Shown: in pieces, positions 1 to 8,509 of the stretch
Layout: every line of letters begins with the position of its first letter
Numbering within the stretch: position 1 is the stretch's first letter
Assembly (NCBI RefSeq): GCF_017491605.1
Contig: NZ_JAFGYY010000010.1
Location: 62,001-126,000, forward strand
Direction of reading: 5' to 3'
DNA: 64,000 nt
From: Pseudomonas sp. 30_B
Lineage (GTDB): Bacteria > Pseudomonadota > Gammaproteobacteria > Pseudomonadales > Pseudomonadaceae
The notes under the pieces: generated by a model
Told to the model about the DNA's origin: nothing
What the model saw: the letters and a program-made list of their open reading frames with translations, nothing else
Databases searched by the model: none
Position numbers and translations under genes: made by a program

Positions 1-628
1 AGCGCTCGGCCTCCTCCATGTAGGCAGTGGCCACCAGCACGCTCATGCCTTCGCGGCCGGCGCGGATGCGCGCGATCAATTCCCAGAACTGGTTGCGCGA
101 CAGCGGGTCGACGCCGGTGGTGGGCTCGTCGAGGATCAGCAGGTCGGGATCGTGGATCAGCGCGCAGCACAGTCCGAGCTTCTGTTTCATGCCGCCGGAG
201 AGCTTGCCCGCCGGGCGCTCGGCGAAGGGCGCAAGCCCCGTGCTGTGCAGCAGGTCGGCGATGCGCCGCTCGCGCTCGGCCTTGTCGTGGCCGAACAGGC
301 GGCCGAAGAAATCGACGTTCTCGAACACCGAGAGCGTCGGGTAGAGGTTCTTGCCCAGGCCCTGGGGCATGTAGGCGATGCGCGGGCACACGGCGCGGCG
401 GTGGCGGGCGTCGCGCATGTCGCCGCCGAGCACCTGGATCTCGCCGTCCTGCATCTTCCGCGCGCCGGCCAGCAGCGCCAGCAGGCTGGACTTGCCGACG
501 CCGTCCGGGCCGATCAGGCCGACCATGCGGTTGGCCGGGATTTCCAGGGTGACGTCGTCCACTGCGCGGGTCTGCCCATAGCGCAGCGAGACGCCAGCCA
601 GACGGGCCACGCAGTCGGCGGCGTTCAT
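1..628 (-). CDS. rbbA: RbbA/YhiH-type ABC transporter ATP-binding protein (3' part outside the window)
   Basis: This is the N-terminal ~209 residues of an ABC exporter ATPase; the gene runs off the left edge. Visible motifs are a Walker A of the form GPDGVGKSS near residue 41, the signature LSGGMKQK and the Walker [14 protein letters not shown]. The first-domain sequence resembles E. coli RbbA/YhiH and its Pseudomonas homologues, which carry two ATPase domains fused to membrane segments; only the first domain can be seen here. The ATG overlaps the TGA of the upstream HlyD-like gene by 4 bp (625-628), so the two are translationally coupled and probably form one efflux unit. A plain single-domain ATPase cannot be excluded from this fragment. 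Confidence 0.85.
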   Translation of the reverse strand, partial: MNAADCVARLAGVSLRYGQTRAVDDVTLEIPANRMVGLIGPDGVGKSSLLALLAGARKMQDGEIQVLGGDMRDARHRRAVCPRIAYMPQGLGKNLYPTLSVFENVDFFGRLFGHDKAERERRIADLLHSTGLAPFAERPAGKLSGGMKQKLGLCCALIHDPDLLILDEPTTGVDPLSRNQFWELIARIRAGREGMSVLVATAYMEEAER

Positions 629-1698
629 TGCGGGACCTTGATCTGCAGCTGCGCCGGCCATTCAACCTGCGGATCGAGGCGCAGGTAGGCCATGCCCGGT
701 ACGCCGGTCTTCACGTAGGTGATGTACTTCGCCAGCAGGCCCGGATCGAGGCGCGCCTTGACGCGGAACATCAGCTTCTCGCGCTCGTTGGCGGTCTCCA
801 CGGTCTTGGGCGTGAACTGCGCCACGCTGGCCACGTAGGACACTTTCGCCGGGATCACGTACTGCGGCACGGCATCGATCACCAGGTGCACTTCCTGGCC
901 CAGTTCGACCTTGCCGGCCTGGCCCGAGGGCAGGAAGAAGGTCATGTAGACGTCGGCCAGGTCGACCATGTTGAGCAGCTTGCCGCCGGCCGCCAGCACT
1001 TCGCCCGGCTGCGCCACGCGGTACTGTACGCGGCCGTTGCGCGGTGCCTTGAGCAGGCTGTCGTCGATGTCCGCCTGCAGGCGCACGGTGCTCGCGGTGG
1101 CGGCCTCGATGGCCGACTGCGCCTCGATCACCTGGGAACGCGCGGCAGCGATGCCAGCCTGGGCCGAGACCACTTGCGAGCGCGATGCGGCCAGCGCGGC
1201 CTGGGCGCTCTGCATCACCGCGCGGTCGTCATCCAGTTGCTGCTGCGGCAGGGCATTGCGTTTGACCAACTGCTCGGTGCGGCTGAAGCGCTTCTGCGCG
1301 GCGGTCAGTTCCGCCTGGCGTTGCGCGACCACGGCTTCGGCGGTGGATTTCTCGCTGGTGCGCTGGGCCACCAGGGATTCGGCGGTGAGCTGGGCGTTCT
1401 GCGCCCGCCGCACCTCCGCCTGGGCCTGGGCGAGCTGGGCCTGGAGCACCTGGGTGTCCATCTTCGCCACCACGTCGCCGGCTTTCACGAAGTCGCCTTC
1501 GTCCACCAGGATTTCCGCCACGCGGCCGGGCAGCTTGGTGGCCACGTCGACTTCGGTGGCCTCGATGCGTCCATTGCCGCTGGCGAAGCCTTCGGGGAGG
1601 CCGGTCGGCTTGAAGGTCTGCCAGGCCAGCGCGGCGAGCACGGCAGCCACCACCACGATCAGTCCGCGGGTGCGCCAGCTTTTTGCGATTCCTGTCAT
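625..1698 (-). CDS. HlyD-family periplasmic adaptor (membrane fusion) protein
   Basis: The protein has 357 residues. One N-terminal transmembrane helix ([19 protein letters not shown]) anchors it. A lipoyl-like half motif ([19 protein letters not shown]) follows, then a long Ala/Gln-rich coiled coil and the second lipoyl/beta-barrel region. This is the standard adaptor architecture linking an inner-membrane ABC exporter to the periplasm. The ATG at 1698 was chosen over an in-frame codon at 1740 because GAGGAT lies at a usable distance and the family starts just before the membrane helix. It is coupled to the ATPase downstream. Two palindromes upstream (1724-1739 and 1788-1815) may be operators. 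Confidence 0.9.
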   Translation of the reverse strand: MTGIAKSWRTRGLIVVVAAVLAALAWQTFKPTGLPEGFASGNGRIEATEVDVATKLPGRVAEILVDEGDFVKAGDVVAKMDTQVLQAQLAQAQAEVRRAQNAQLTAESLVAQRTSEKSTAEAVVAQRQAELTAAQKRFSRTEQLVKRNALPQQQLDDDRAVMQSAQAALAASRSQVVSAQAGIAAARSQVIEAQSAIEAATASTVRLQADIDDSLLKAPRNGRVQYRVAQPGEVLAAGGKLLNMVDLADVYMTFFLPSGQAGKVELGQEVHLVIDAVPQYVIPAKVSYVASVAQFTPKTVETANEREKLMFRVKARLDPGLLAKYITYVKTGVPGMAYLRLDPQVEWPAQLQIKVPQ

Positions 1699-1723
1699 CC
1701 GATGATCCTCGTCTGCTGCGCTC

Positions 1724-1815
1724 TGATTCGAGCGAATCATGAAGGGATCATCGGTGATCGGTGGCGAATGGGGCTTGATGCAAGTCAGGCGTGACTAGGA
1801 AATTTCCTACACGCC
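1724..1815. promoter_or_regulatory. Two palindromic candidate operators upstream of the HlyD/ABC operon
   Basis: Seen directly: TGATTCG-AG-CGAATCA at 1724-1739, and the perfect 14-bp palindrome TAGGAAATTTCCTA at 1796-1809. The second is flanked by GGCGTG (1788-1793) and CACGCC (1810-1815), which extend the dyad. Both lie 26 to 117 bp upstream of the adaptor start. They look like sites for a dimeric repressor such as a TetR or MarR protein, but no regulator gene is adjacent and the assignment is inference. Confidence 0.4.
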
Positions 1816-1843
1816 AGATGTGGCGGGGGCCTGAGCCCCGCGA

Positions 1844-2257
1844 TCAGGGCTGGACGATGAGGTTGTTGAAGAGGACCTCGTCCACCAGCGGCTTCCCCTC
1901 TTCCTGCTGCAGCACGTCCTGCACCTGCTTGAGGGCCTCCTGGCGCAGCTTCTCCTTGCCCTCGACGCTGCCGAGGGAGTCGTCGGTCTGCTGGGCGAAC
2001 AGCATCACCAGCTGGTTGCGAATCAGCGGCTCGTGGTGCTCGACCTTCTCCGAGGCCTCCTTGCCGGTGACCTTCAGCGCGATGTCGGCCTTGAAGTACT
2101 TCAGCTTCGGGCCGCTGCCGTAGTTGCCCACCAGCGCCGGGGTGAGGTCGATGAACACGGGCTTGTTGGCGTCTTCCGCCTTGCCCTCTTCGGACTCGGA
2201 GGCCATGACGAAGGGGCTGAAGGAAAGGACCAGCAACAGGGCGAGGAAAGCTCTCAA
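1844..2257 (-). CDS. Orphan FliL-like protein (exported)
   Basis: The protein has 137 residues. It begins with a hydrophobic signal or anchor (RAFLALLLVLSFSPFVMA), followed by a FliL-like domain with the pattern FIDLTPALVGNYG, a K/E-rich middle and the C-terminal VLFNNLIVQP. FliL proteins associate with the flagellar basal body, but no flagellar genes are near. The homologue in P. aeruginosa also sits alone beside the HlyD/ABC operon. I chose a TTG start at 2257 because GGAGA lies 8 nt upstream and no ATG or GTG is placed correctly. The function is uncertain. Confidence 0.75.
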   Translation of the reverse strand: MRAFLALLLVLSFSPFVMASESEEGKAEDANKPVFIDLTPALVGNYGSGPKLKYFKADIALKVTGKEASEKVEHHEPLIRNQLVMLFAQQTDDSLGSVEGKEKLRQEALKQVQDVLQQEEGKPLVDEVLFNNLIVQP

Positions 2258-2405
2258 GGCGGTGTCTCCGGATTCGATGGTCCAAAGGATAGCCACACTC
2301 GCGCCGCCGCCCAAGCTATATCGGGGCATAAGCCGGGACCATGGTGATTTGCCCCCTCGGCGCGCACTCCTACACTGCGCCGATACCCAGAGTGGAGTAC
2401 TCCGC

Positions 2406-3383
2406 ATGAAAGCCGTGCTGTGCAAAGCCTTCGGCCCCGCCGAAACCCTGGTGCTGGAAGACATCGCCAGCCCCGAGCCGAAGAAGAACGAAGTCCTGCT
2501 GCAGGTGCACGCCGCCGGGGTGAACTTCCCCGATACGCTGATCATCGAGGGCAAGTACCAGTTCAAGCCGCCCTTCCCGTTCTCGCCGGGTGGCGAAGCC
2601 GCCGGCGTGATCGCGACGGTGGGCGAAAAGGTCAGCCACGTGAAGCCCGGCGACCGGGTGATGGCGCTGACCGGCTGGGGCAGCTTCGCCGAGGAAGTGG
2701 CGGTGCCTGGCTACAACGTGATGCCGATCCCCGACGGCATGGACTTCGCCAGTGCCGCCGCCTTCGGCATGACCTACGGCACCTCCATGCACGCGCTCAA
2801 GCAGCGCGCCAACCTGCAGCCGGGCGAGACCCTGCTGGTACTCGGCGCCTCCGGCGGCGTCGGCCTGGCGGCGGTGGAGATCGGCAAGGCCATGGGCGCG
2901 AAAGTCATCGCCGCCGCCAGCAGCGACGCCAAGCTGGAAGTGGCGAAAGCCGCCGGCGCCGACGTGCTGATCAACTACAGCGAAGGCAGCCTGAAGGACC
3001 AGCTCAAGGCCATTACCGGCGGCCAGGGCGTGGACGTGATCTACGACCCGGTGGGCGGCGACCTGTTCGAGGAGGCCTTCCGCTCCATCGCCTGGAACGG
3101 CCGCATGCTGGTGGTGGGCTTTGCCAGCGGCACCATCCCGTCACTGCCGGCCAACCTCACCCTGCTCAAGGGCGCGTCGCTGGTCGGCGTGTTCTGGGGC
3201 TCCTTCGCCCAGCGCCAGCCGCAGGACAATGCGGCGAATTTCCAGCAGTTGTTCACCTGGTTCGCCGAGGGCAGGATCAAGCCGCTGGTGTCGCAGACCT
3301 ATCCGCTGGAGAAGGCAGCGGATGCGATCAATCACCTGGGCCAGCGCAAGGCGGTGGGCAAGGTGGTGGTGACCGTTCGCTGA
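2406..3383 (+). CDS. NADPH:quinone oxidoreductase family protein (zinc-independent MDR)
   Basis: The protein has 325 residues, full length for the QOR subgroup of medium-chain dehydrogenases. The N-terminal GroES-like half carries HAAGVNFPDTLIIEGKY, which marks quinone reductases lacking the catalytic zinc. The Rossmann half has GASGGVGLAAVEIGKAMGAKV and the typical GADVLINY. It probably reduces quinones or alpha,beta-unsaturated carbonyls with NADPH in the cytoplasm. GGAG lies 8 nt before the ATG. The gene stands alone and ends at a strong terminator. Confidence 0.92.
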   Translation: MKAVLCKAFGPAETLVLEDIASPEPKKNEVLLQVHAAGVNFPDTLIIEGKYQFKPPFPFSPGGEAAGVIATVGEKVSHVKPGDRVMALTGWGSFAEEVAVPGYNVMPIPDGMDFASAAAFGMTYGTSMHALKQRANLQPGETLLVLGASGGVGLAAVEIGKAMGAKVIAAASSDAKLEVAKAAGADVLINYSEGSLKDQLKAITGGQGVDVIYDPVGGDLFEEAFRSIAWNGRMLVVGFASGTIPSLPANLTLLKGASLVGVFWGSFAQRQPQDNAANFQQLFTWFAEGRIKPLVSQTYPLEKAADAINHLGQRKAVGKVVVTVR

Positions 3384-3399
3384 TTGCCTCCCGCGACAC

Positions 3400-3428
3400 G
3401 AAAAAGCCCCGCTGATGCGGGGCTTTTT
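3400..3428 (+). terminator. Rho-independent terminator after the quinone oxidoreductase
   Basis: The GC stem AAAAAGCCCCGC / GCGGGGCTTTTT has the loop TGAT and ends in a T run, 17 bp after the stop codon. Confidence 0.9.
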
Positions 3429-3470
3429 CATTCCAGTGCGCTCCTACAGGGGCGATCCGGCGTTGAGCGG

Positions 3471-3493
3471 TTCGCGAGCAAGCTCGCTCCTAC
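3471..3493. repeat. REP palindrome (GTAGGAGCGAGCTTGCTCGCGAA family)
   Basis: A 23-bp extragenic palindrome that ends in GCTCCTAC. The same family recurs at 13590, 14865, 20214 and 58305 in this window. Confidence 0.8.
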
Positions 3494-3575
3494 GAAGAGC
3501 ACCATCGCCTCGGCTTTGGCTTTTAGAAGGCTTCCAGAGAAATGTCCGCGCACGCCGAGTGCCCCGTTCAGGAGG

Positions 3576-3707
3576 CCTCGTTGAAGCGGAGTTTCAGGGG
3601 TTGAGCGGCATGGATGCCGCGAGAGCGTTGTCGGGCCAGGGATGGCCCGTCAACGCGTGCCCCTGAAACTTCGCTTCAACGAGGGTATTTTTCGCCTAGG
3701 CGAAAAA
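3576..3707. repeat. Long inverted repeat plus adjacent 20-bp palindrome
   Basis: Seen directly: 25-bp arms at 3576-3600 and 3660-3684 match as an inverted repeat at 24 of 25 positions, around a 59-bp centre. Just after it lies a perfect 20-bp palindrome at 3688-3707, TTTTTCGCCT followed by its complement. A further hairpin, TTCTTTGG...CCAAAGAA, follows near 3737-3760. No coding potential is convincing. This looks like a compact non-coding mobile or REPIN-like element, but its family is not recognised. Confidence 0.65.
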
Positions 3708-3834
3708 CCGGATGTCCGGGGCAAGACCTTTGCCTTCTTTGGGTCGTTTGCCAAAGAAGGTCGCCCGAGGGGGCGAAACAGGATGCTCGCGCGTACACCG
3801 AAGCGGCGCAGAAATACTCAACTAGAAGCAAGAG

Positions 3835-3931
3835 CATCGCGGACGAAGTCCGCTCCTACGAAAGCGCAAACGCCGAAGCCCCCTGTAGGAGCGCGCCATG
3901 CGCGCGATCGCGGGCATGGCCCGCTCCTACA
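3835..3931. repeat. Two REP-type palindromes
   Basis: GCGGACGAAGTCCGCTCCTAC is followed by a second unit at 3882-3931 that runs from TGTAGGAGCGCGCCATGCGC to GGCATGGCCCGCTCCTACA. Both carry the GTAGGAGC core of Pseudomonas REP elements. The 574-bp gap from 3384 to 3957 contains only the terminator and these repeats; I see no gene in it. Confidence 0.75.
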
Positions 3932-3957
3932 AGGGGGTACCGGTGTTGGGCGCAGTA

Positions 3958-5481
3958 TCAGGAATACAGCCCCTTGAACTGCTCGCGCAGCACGTTCTTC
4001 TGCACCTTGCCCATCACGTTGCGCGGCAGCGCGTCGACCACCATCACCCGCTTGGGCTGCTTGAAGCGCGCCAGCTTGCCGTCCAGGGCGGCGAGTACCT
4101 GCGCCTCGGTCGGCGCCTCGCCCTTGCTGGCCACCAGCACGGCGGTCACGCCCTCGCCGAAGTCCGGGTGCGGCACGCCGATCACCGCCGACTCAGCCAC
4201 GCCCGGCAGGGTGTCGAGGATCTCTTCCAGCTCCTTCGGATACACGTTGAAGCCGCCGCTGATGATCATGTCCTTGTTGCGGCCGACGATCTGCACGTAG
4301 CCACGCTCGTCGACGAAACCGATGTCGCCGGTCATGAAGTAGCCGTCCGCGCGCAGCTCCTCGGCGGTCTTCTCCGGCATCCGCCAGTAGCCCTGGAACA
4401 CGTTCGGCCCGCGCACTTCGATCATCCCCGGTTCGCCCTGGGGCAGCAGCGTCGGCTCGGCCTTGGCCGGATCGGTGATGCGCAGTTCGACGCCCGGCAG
4501 CGGAAAACCGACGGTACCGGCGATGCGCTCGCCGTCCAGCGGGTTGGAGGTGTTCATGCCGGTCTCGGTCATGCCGTAGCGTTCGAGGATGGCCATGCCG
4601 GTACGCTCGGAGAAGGCCTTGTGGGTCTCGGCGGTGAGCGGCGCGGAACCGGAGATGAACAGGCGCATGTGCGCCACCGCCTCGCGGGTCAGGCCCGGCT
4701 GGTCGAGCAGGCGGGTGTAGAAGGTCGGCACGCCCATCAGCAGGTTCACCAGCGGCAGTAGCTTGAGCATCTGCGCAGCGTCGAACTTGCTCAGGAAGAG
4801 CATCGAGCCGCCGGCCATCAGCAGGCTGTTGCAGGCGACGAACAGGCCGTGGATGTGGAAGATCGGCAACGCATGGAGCAGCCAGTCGTCCGCGCTGATC
4901 TTCCAGTAATCCACCAGCGCGCGGGCATTGGAGACCAGGTTGCCGTGGCTGATCATCGCACCCTTGGAGCGCCCGGTGGTGCCGGAGGTGTAGAGGATCG
5001 CGGCGAGATCGGAGGCGGCGCGCTCGACGTCGGCGAAGCGCCCCGGCTTGCCCTGCACCCGCTCCATCAGCGAGCCGTTGCCGGCGTCGCCCAGGGTCTC
5101 CACGTGGGCCACGCCGCTGACCTTCGCCAGCTCGCGGGCCTGGGCCTCGAAGGTCGGGGCGCAGACGAACAGCGACGGCTCGGCGTCGTCGAGGAAGTAG
5201 CGCAGCTCCTCCCCGGTGTAGCCGCTGTTGAGCGGCAGGTAGACCGCGCCGACGCGCAATACGGCGAGGTAGAGCATCACCGTCTCGGGGCTCTTGTCGA
5301 CCTGCACGGCGACGCGGTCGCCCGGCTGCACGCCGAGCTCCACCAGCGCGTGGGCGAACTGCGAGGTGCTGCGCAGCATGTCGGCGTAGCTGTAGCCGCC
5401 GCCGTCCGGGGTGCGGATGAAGGGCTTGGAAAGGTCGCTGGGCAGGTGTTTGCCGACTTCGGCGAAAAGACTCTGGTTCAT
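3958..5481 (-). CDS. matB: Malonyl-CoA synthetase (acyl-adenylate forming)
   Basis: The 507-residue ANL-superfamily ligase converts malonate, ATP and CoA into malonyl-CoA. The P-loop YTSGTTGRSKG lies at residues 164-174, the adenylate motif ERYGMTETGM near residue 305, YFMTGDIG and the hinge GRNKDMIISGG follow, and the C-terminal lysine motif PRNVMGKVQK is present. The length and internal sequence resemble malonyl-CoA synthetases rather than long-chain fatty acyl ligases. The best support is its neighbour: it starts 9 bp after the malonyl-CoA decarboxylase gene, reproducing the matA-matB pair of rhizobial malonate catabolism. Another short dicarboxylate or acyl substrate is possible. Confidence 0.88.
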   Translation of the reverse strand: MNQSLFAEVGKHLPSDLSKPFIRTPDGGGYSYADMLRSTSQFAHALVELGVQPGDRVAVQVDKSPETVMLYLAVLRVGAVYLPLNSGYTGEELRYFLDDAEPSLFVCAPTFEAQARELAKVSGVAHVETLGDAGNGSLMERVQGKPGRFADVERAASDLAAILYTSGTTGRSKGAMISHGNLVSNARALVDYWKISADDWLLHALPIFHIHGLFVACNSLLMAGGSMLFLSKFDAAQMLKLLPLVNLLMGVPTFYTRLLDQPGLTREAVAHMRLFISGSAPLTAETHKAFSERTGMAILERYGMTETGMNTSNPLDGERIAGTVGFPLPGVELRITDPAKAEPTLLPQGEPGMIEVRGPNVFQGYWRMPEKTAEELRADGYFMTGDIGFVDERGYVQIVGRNKDMIISGGFNVYPKELEEILDTLPGVAESAVIGVPHPDFGEGVTAVLVASKGEAPTEAQVLAALDGKLARFKQPKRVMVVDALPRNVMGKVQKNVLREQFKGLYS

Positions 5482-5490
5482 GTGCGGGTC

Positions 5491-6810
5491 CTAGCGTTTC
5501 GTTTTCGCTGACAGGGTGGCCAGTTTGCGAACCTCGGGAGAGGCCGTGACAGCGCCCTGGTTGGCGTAGGCTTCGTGGTTCTTTTCGATCTGACGCAGTT
5601 CGTAGCGGTAATTGACCATCAGCCCGGCGGCCTGGCGCAGACCACTGGCGGAGAGGTCGCCGCGCCAGTTCAGGCGCTCCAGGCGGGCGCCGTTGCCCAG
5701 GTGGAAGCGCGCCACCGGGTCCAGCGGCAGGCCGCCGCCGTTCCTGGCGTGCAGGAAGTATTCAGCGGCCAGCGCCAGCAACGGCTGTTCCGTGCGCGGC
5801 GGTGGCGCTGCGTCGGGCTTGAGCGCCTTGAGCAGCTCGGCGGCGGCCGCGCCCAGTTGCGGGTCGTCGCCCAGGCTGTCGAGCCAGCGGCGGAAGCCGG
5901 GCACCGGCGACAGGGTGACGAACTGGCGCAGGCCGGGTATCTCCCGCGCCAGTTCCTCCACCACCTGCTTGATCAGGAAGTTGCCGAAGGAGATGCCACG
6001 CAGGCCGTCCTGGCAGTTGCTGATGGAATAGAACACCGCGGTGTCCGGCTCCTCCGCCGGATGCGCTTCTGGCTTGGCCTCAAGAATGTCGGCGATTGCA
6101 CCGGGCATTGCGCGGGTCAGCGCCACCTCGACGAAGATCAGCGGCTCGTCGGCCAGGGCCGGGTGGAAGAAGGCGAAGCAGCGGCGGTCGGCCGGCTGCA
6201 GGCGGCTGCGCAGGTCGTCCCAGTCCTTGATGGCGTGGACGGCTTCGTACTTGATGATCTTTTCCAGGATCGACGCCGGCGTCGACCAGTCGATCCGACG
6301 CAATACCAGAAAGCCCCGATTGAACCAGGACGCCAGCAGGTGCTGCAGGTCGTGGTCGACCGCCGCGAGCTCCGGCCTGGCCTTGAGCTCCTGCAGCAGC
6401 AGGCGGCGCATGGCGATCAGTTCGGCGGTGCCGCCGGGGGCCTGGTTGAGGCGGCGGAACAGTTCCTGGCGCGGCGGTTCGCTGGCCTGGAACAGCGCCG
6501 TGGTGTTGGCCGACGACGGATCGTCGAGGTAGCGCTGGCAGGCTTGCGCCAGTGCGTCATGGGGCGGCGCGAAGTCCTTCAGCAGGATGTCGAAGAAGGC
6601 TTTCTGCTGGTCCTGCGGGCAATCCCGGTAGGCGCACAGCACCTGCTGCGCCAGGGCGACGCCCGAGGCTTCGCCGTGACTGGAAACCAGCTTGTGGCAA
6701 GCCTGCGCCAGCGCCTGGGCATTGCCCGGCGCCGGCTCGCGCGATTCCAGCAGCTGCCGGCCGCGCTCGGTGATGCTTTGAAGCAGTTCCTGGAAGAAGC
6801 TGATATTCAT
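5491..6810 (-). CDS. matA: Malonyl-CoA decarboxylase
   Basis: The 439-residue protein decarboxylates malonyl-CoA to acetyl-CoA and CO2. The N-terminal half is helical. The catalytic acyltransferase-like half contains FYSISNCQDGLRGISFGNFL and the family-typical TLSPVPGFRRWL. In the eukaryotic and rhizobial enzymes this region carries the catalytic Ser and His. No mitochondrial or peroxisomal signals are present, as expected for a bacterial cytosolic enzyme. The gene lies 28 bp downstream of the amidase and 9 bp upstream of the malonyl-CoA synthetase, so the three enzymes are likely co-transcribed. Confidence 0.92.
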   Translation of the reverse strand: MNISFFQELLQSITERGRQLLESREPAPGNAQALAQACHKLVSSHGEASGVALAQQVLCAYRDCPQDQQKAFFDILLKDFAPPHDALAQACQRYLDDPSSANTTALFQASEPPRQELFRRLNQAPGGTAELIAMRRLLLQELKARPELAAVDHDLQHLLASWFNRGFLVLRRIDWSTPASILEKIIKYEAVHAIKDWDDLRSRLQPADRRCFAFFHPALADEPLIFVEVALTRAMPGAIADILEAKPEAHPAEEPDTAVFYSISNCQDGLRGISFGNFLIKQVVEELAREIPGLRQFVTLSPVPGFRRWLDSLGDDPQLGAAAAELLKALKPDAAPPPRTEQPLLALAAEYFLHARNGGGLPLDPVARFHLGNGARLERLNWRGDLSASGLRQAAGLMVNYRYELRQIEKNHEAYANQGAVTASPEVRKLATLSAKTKR

Positions 6811-6838
6811 GCGTCCCCCTCACGTGTGGCTAAGTGGG

Positions 6839-8296
6839 TCAGTCGCCCTTCAACAGCGGCGGCGGGCAGCGCTGGTACCAGCGCGAGGCCTGCTCGTAGG
6901 CATGAGCCAGTTGCAGCACGGCCATGTCGGCCTGGTGCCTGCCGATGATCTGCAGGCCCATGGGCAGGCCCTGTTCATTGAAGCCGACCGGGACGTTGAT
7001 CACCGGGCAACCGGACAGGGTGCCGGGGATCACCACCTCCATCCAGCGGTGGTAGGTGTCCATGGACTTGCCGGCAATTTCCTTCGGCCAGTCCCAGGTC
7101 TTGTCGAACGGGAACACCTGGGCGCTGGGCAGCAGCAGGTAATCGTAGCGCTCGAACAACTGGCTGATGGCGCGGTACCAGTCGCTGCGCGCGGCGGAGG
7201 CGCGGAACACCTCGACGGCCGAGAGCTTCAGGCCGTTCTCGATCTCCCAGATCGCCTCGGGCTTGAGCAGCTCGCGCTTGGCCGGGTCGGCGTAGGTCGC
7301 GCCCAGGGAGCCGGCGACCATCCAGTGACGTAGGGTGCGCCAGGTATCCCACAGGCGTTCGGCGGAGAAGCCCATGGCGGTGTCTTCGACGTGGCAGCCG
7401 ATGGCTTCGAAGTCGGCGAAGGCCTTGCGGCACAGCTCCAGCACGCCGCGTTCCATCGGCAGATGGCCGCCGAGGTCGCCCAGCCAGCCCAGGCGCGCGC
7501 CCTTGAAGTCGCGCTCCAGGCTGCCGGCGAACTGCTCGCCGGATTCGGCGATGGACAGCGGCGCGCGGGCATCGAAGCCGGCCTGCACCGACAGCAGCAG
7601 CGCCACGTCACGCACGCTGCGGCCCATGGGGCCTTCGTAGCCGAGCTGGTCGATGAACAGGTCGGCGCTGTCGTCGAAGGGCACGCGGCCCTGGGACGGA
7701 CGGAAGCCGACGATGTTGTTGAAGGCCGCCGGGTTGCGCAGCGAGCCCATCATGTCGCTGCCGTCGGCCACCGGGACCATCTGCAGCGCCAGGGCCGCCG
7801 CCGCGCCGCCGCTGCTGCCGCCGGCGGTGCGGTCCGGCGCGTAGGCGCAGCCGGTGGCACCGAAGATCGGGTTGTAGCTGTGCGAGCCGAGGCCGAATTC
7901 CGGGGTGTTGGTCTTGCCGATGATGATCGCGCCGGCCGCCTTGATGCGCTCGACCATGATGCCGTCGCGCTCGGGCAGGTAATCGCGGTACAGCGGCGAG
8001 CCGAGGGTGGTGCGGATGCCCTTGGTCAGCGAGAGGTCCTTCACCGCGTGGGGTAGACCGTGCATCCAGCCACGGTACTCGCCACGGGCCAGTTCGGCGT
8101 CGCGCTGGTCGGCCTCGGCGAGCAGGGTTTCGCTAGGCTGCTGGCTGATGATGGCGTTGACCGCCGGGTTGTAGCGCTCGATCTGCGCCAGGTGCGCCTG
8201 CATCACTTCGCGGCAGGACACCTGGCGCAGGCGGATACGCTCGGCCAGTTCGTGGGCCTGGAGCTGGACGATTTCGTTGTGCGGGTTCTGGCTCAT
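6839..8296 (-). CDS. Amidase-signature hydrolase, candidate malonamidase
   Basis: The protein has 485 residues of the amidase-signature family. The Ser-cisSer-Lys triad is readable as K86 (PHAVKDLS), S161 (TAGGSSGG) and S185 (GSDMMGSLRNPA). The S161-to-S185 spacing of 24 equals that of malonamidase E2 as I recall it. Unusually, the oxyanion-loop sequence is GSDMMGS where most relatives have GSDTGGS, which suggests a specialised substrate pocket. Sitting directly upstream of malonyl-CoA decarboxylase and synthetase, it may hydrolyse malonamate or a related malonyl amide to malonate plus an amine or ammonia. The substrate is inferred from context alone. Confidence 0.85.
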   Translation of the reverse strand: MSQNPHNEIVQLQAHELAERIRLRQVSCREVMQAHLAQIERYNPAVNAIISQQPSETLLAEADQRDAELARGEYRGWMHGLPHAVKDLSLTKGIRTTLGSPLYRDYLPERDGIMVERIKAAGAIIIGKTNTPEFGLGSHSYNPIFGATGCAYAPDRTAGGSSGGAAAALALQMVPVADGSDMMGSLRNPAAFNNIVGFRPSQGRVPFDDSADLFIDQLGYEGPMGRSVRDVALLLSVQAGFDARAPLSIAESGEQFAGSLERDFKGARLGWLGDLGGHLPMERGVLELCRKAFADFEAIGCHVEDTAMGFSAERLWDTWRTLRHWMVAGSLGATYADPAKRELLKPEAIWEIENGLKLSAVEVFRASAARSDWYRAISQLFERYDYLLLPSAQVFPFDKTWDWPKEIAGKSMDTYHRWMEVVIPGTLSGCPVINVPVGFNEQGLPMGLQIIGRHQADMAVLQLAHAYEQASRWYQRCPPPLLKGD

Positions 8297-8317
8297 ACGG
8301 CGTTGCCTTGCGTTCTA

Positions 8318-8501
8318 CTGGATCCCTGCGTTCGCAGGGATGACGGATCACGGACAGTGCGGGCGCCAGGCATGCCGACGCTCAGGGAAAGACAGCGCTG
8401 CGCTCATTCGCAGCGCGTCTCGTCGGGGCGAGCGGTGCCCTGGCGCCTGGAAGCACCACGCTCACCACTCCCCGTCTCCCCCGCGAACGCGGGGGTCCAG
8501 C
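8318..8501. repeat. Pair of inverted REP-like hairpins
   Basis: One hairpin is ATCCCTGCG-TT-CGCAGGGAT near 8324-8343. The second, CCCCCGCGAACGCGGGGG near 8479-8496, lies in the opposite orientation and ends in GTCCAGC. Both belong to the Pseudomonas GGATCCC...GGGATGACG family. They lie between the binding-protein gene and the amidase within the operon and may shape mRNA stability, for example by setting a high level of binding protein relative to the enzymes. Confidence 0.7.
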
Positions 8502-8509
8502 TAACGCAC

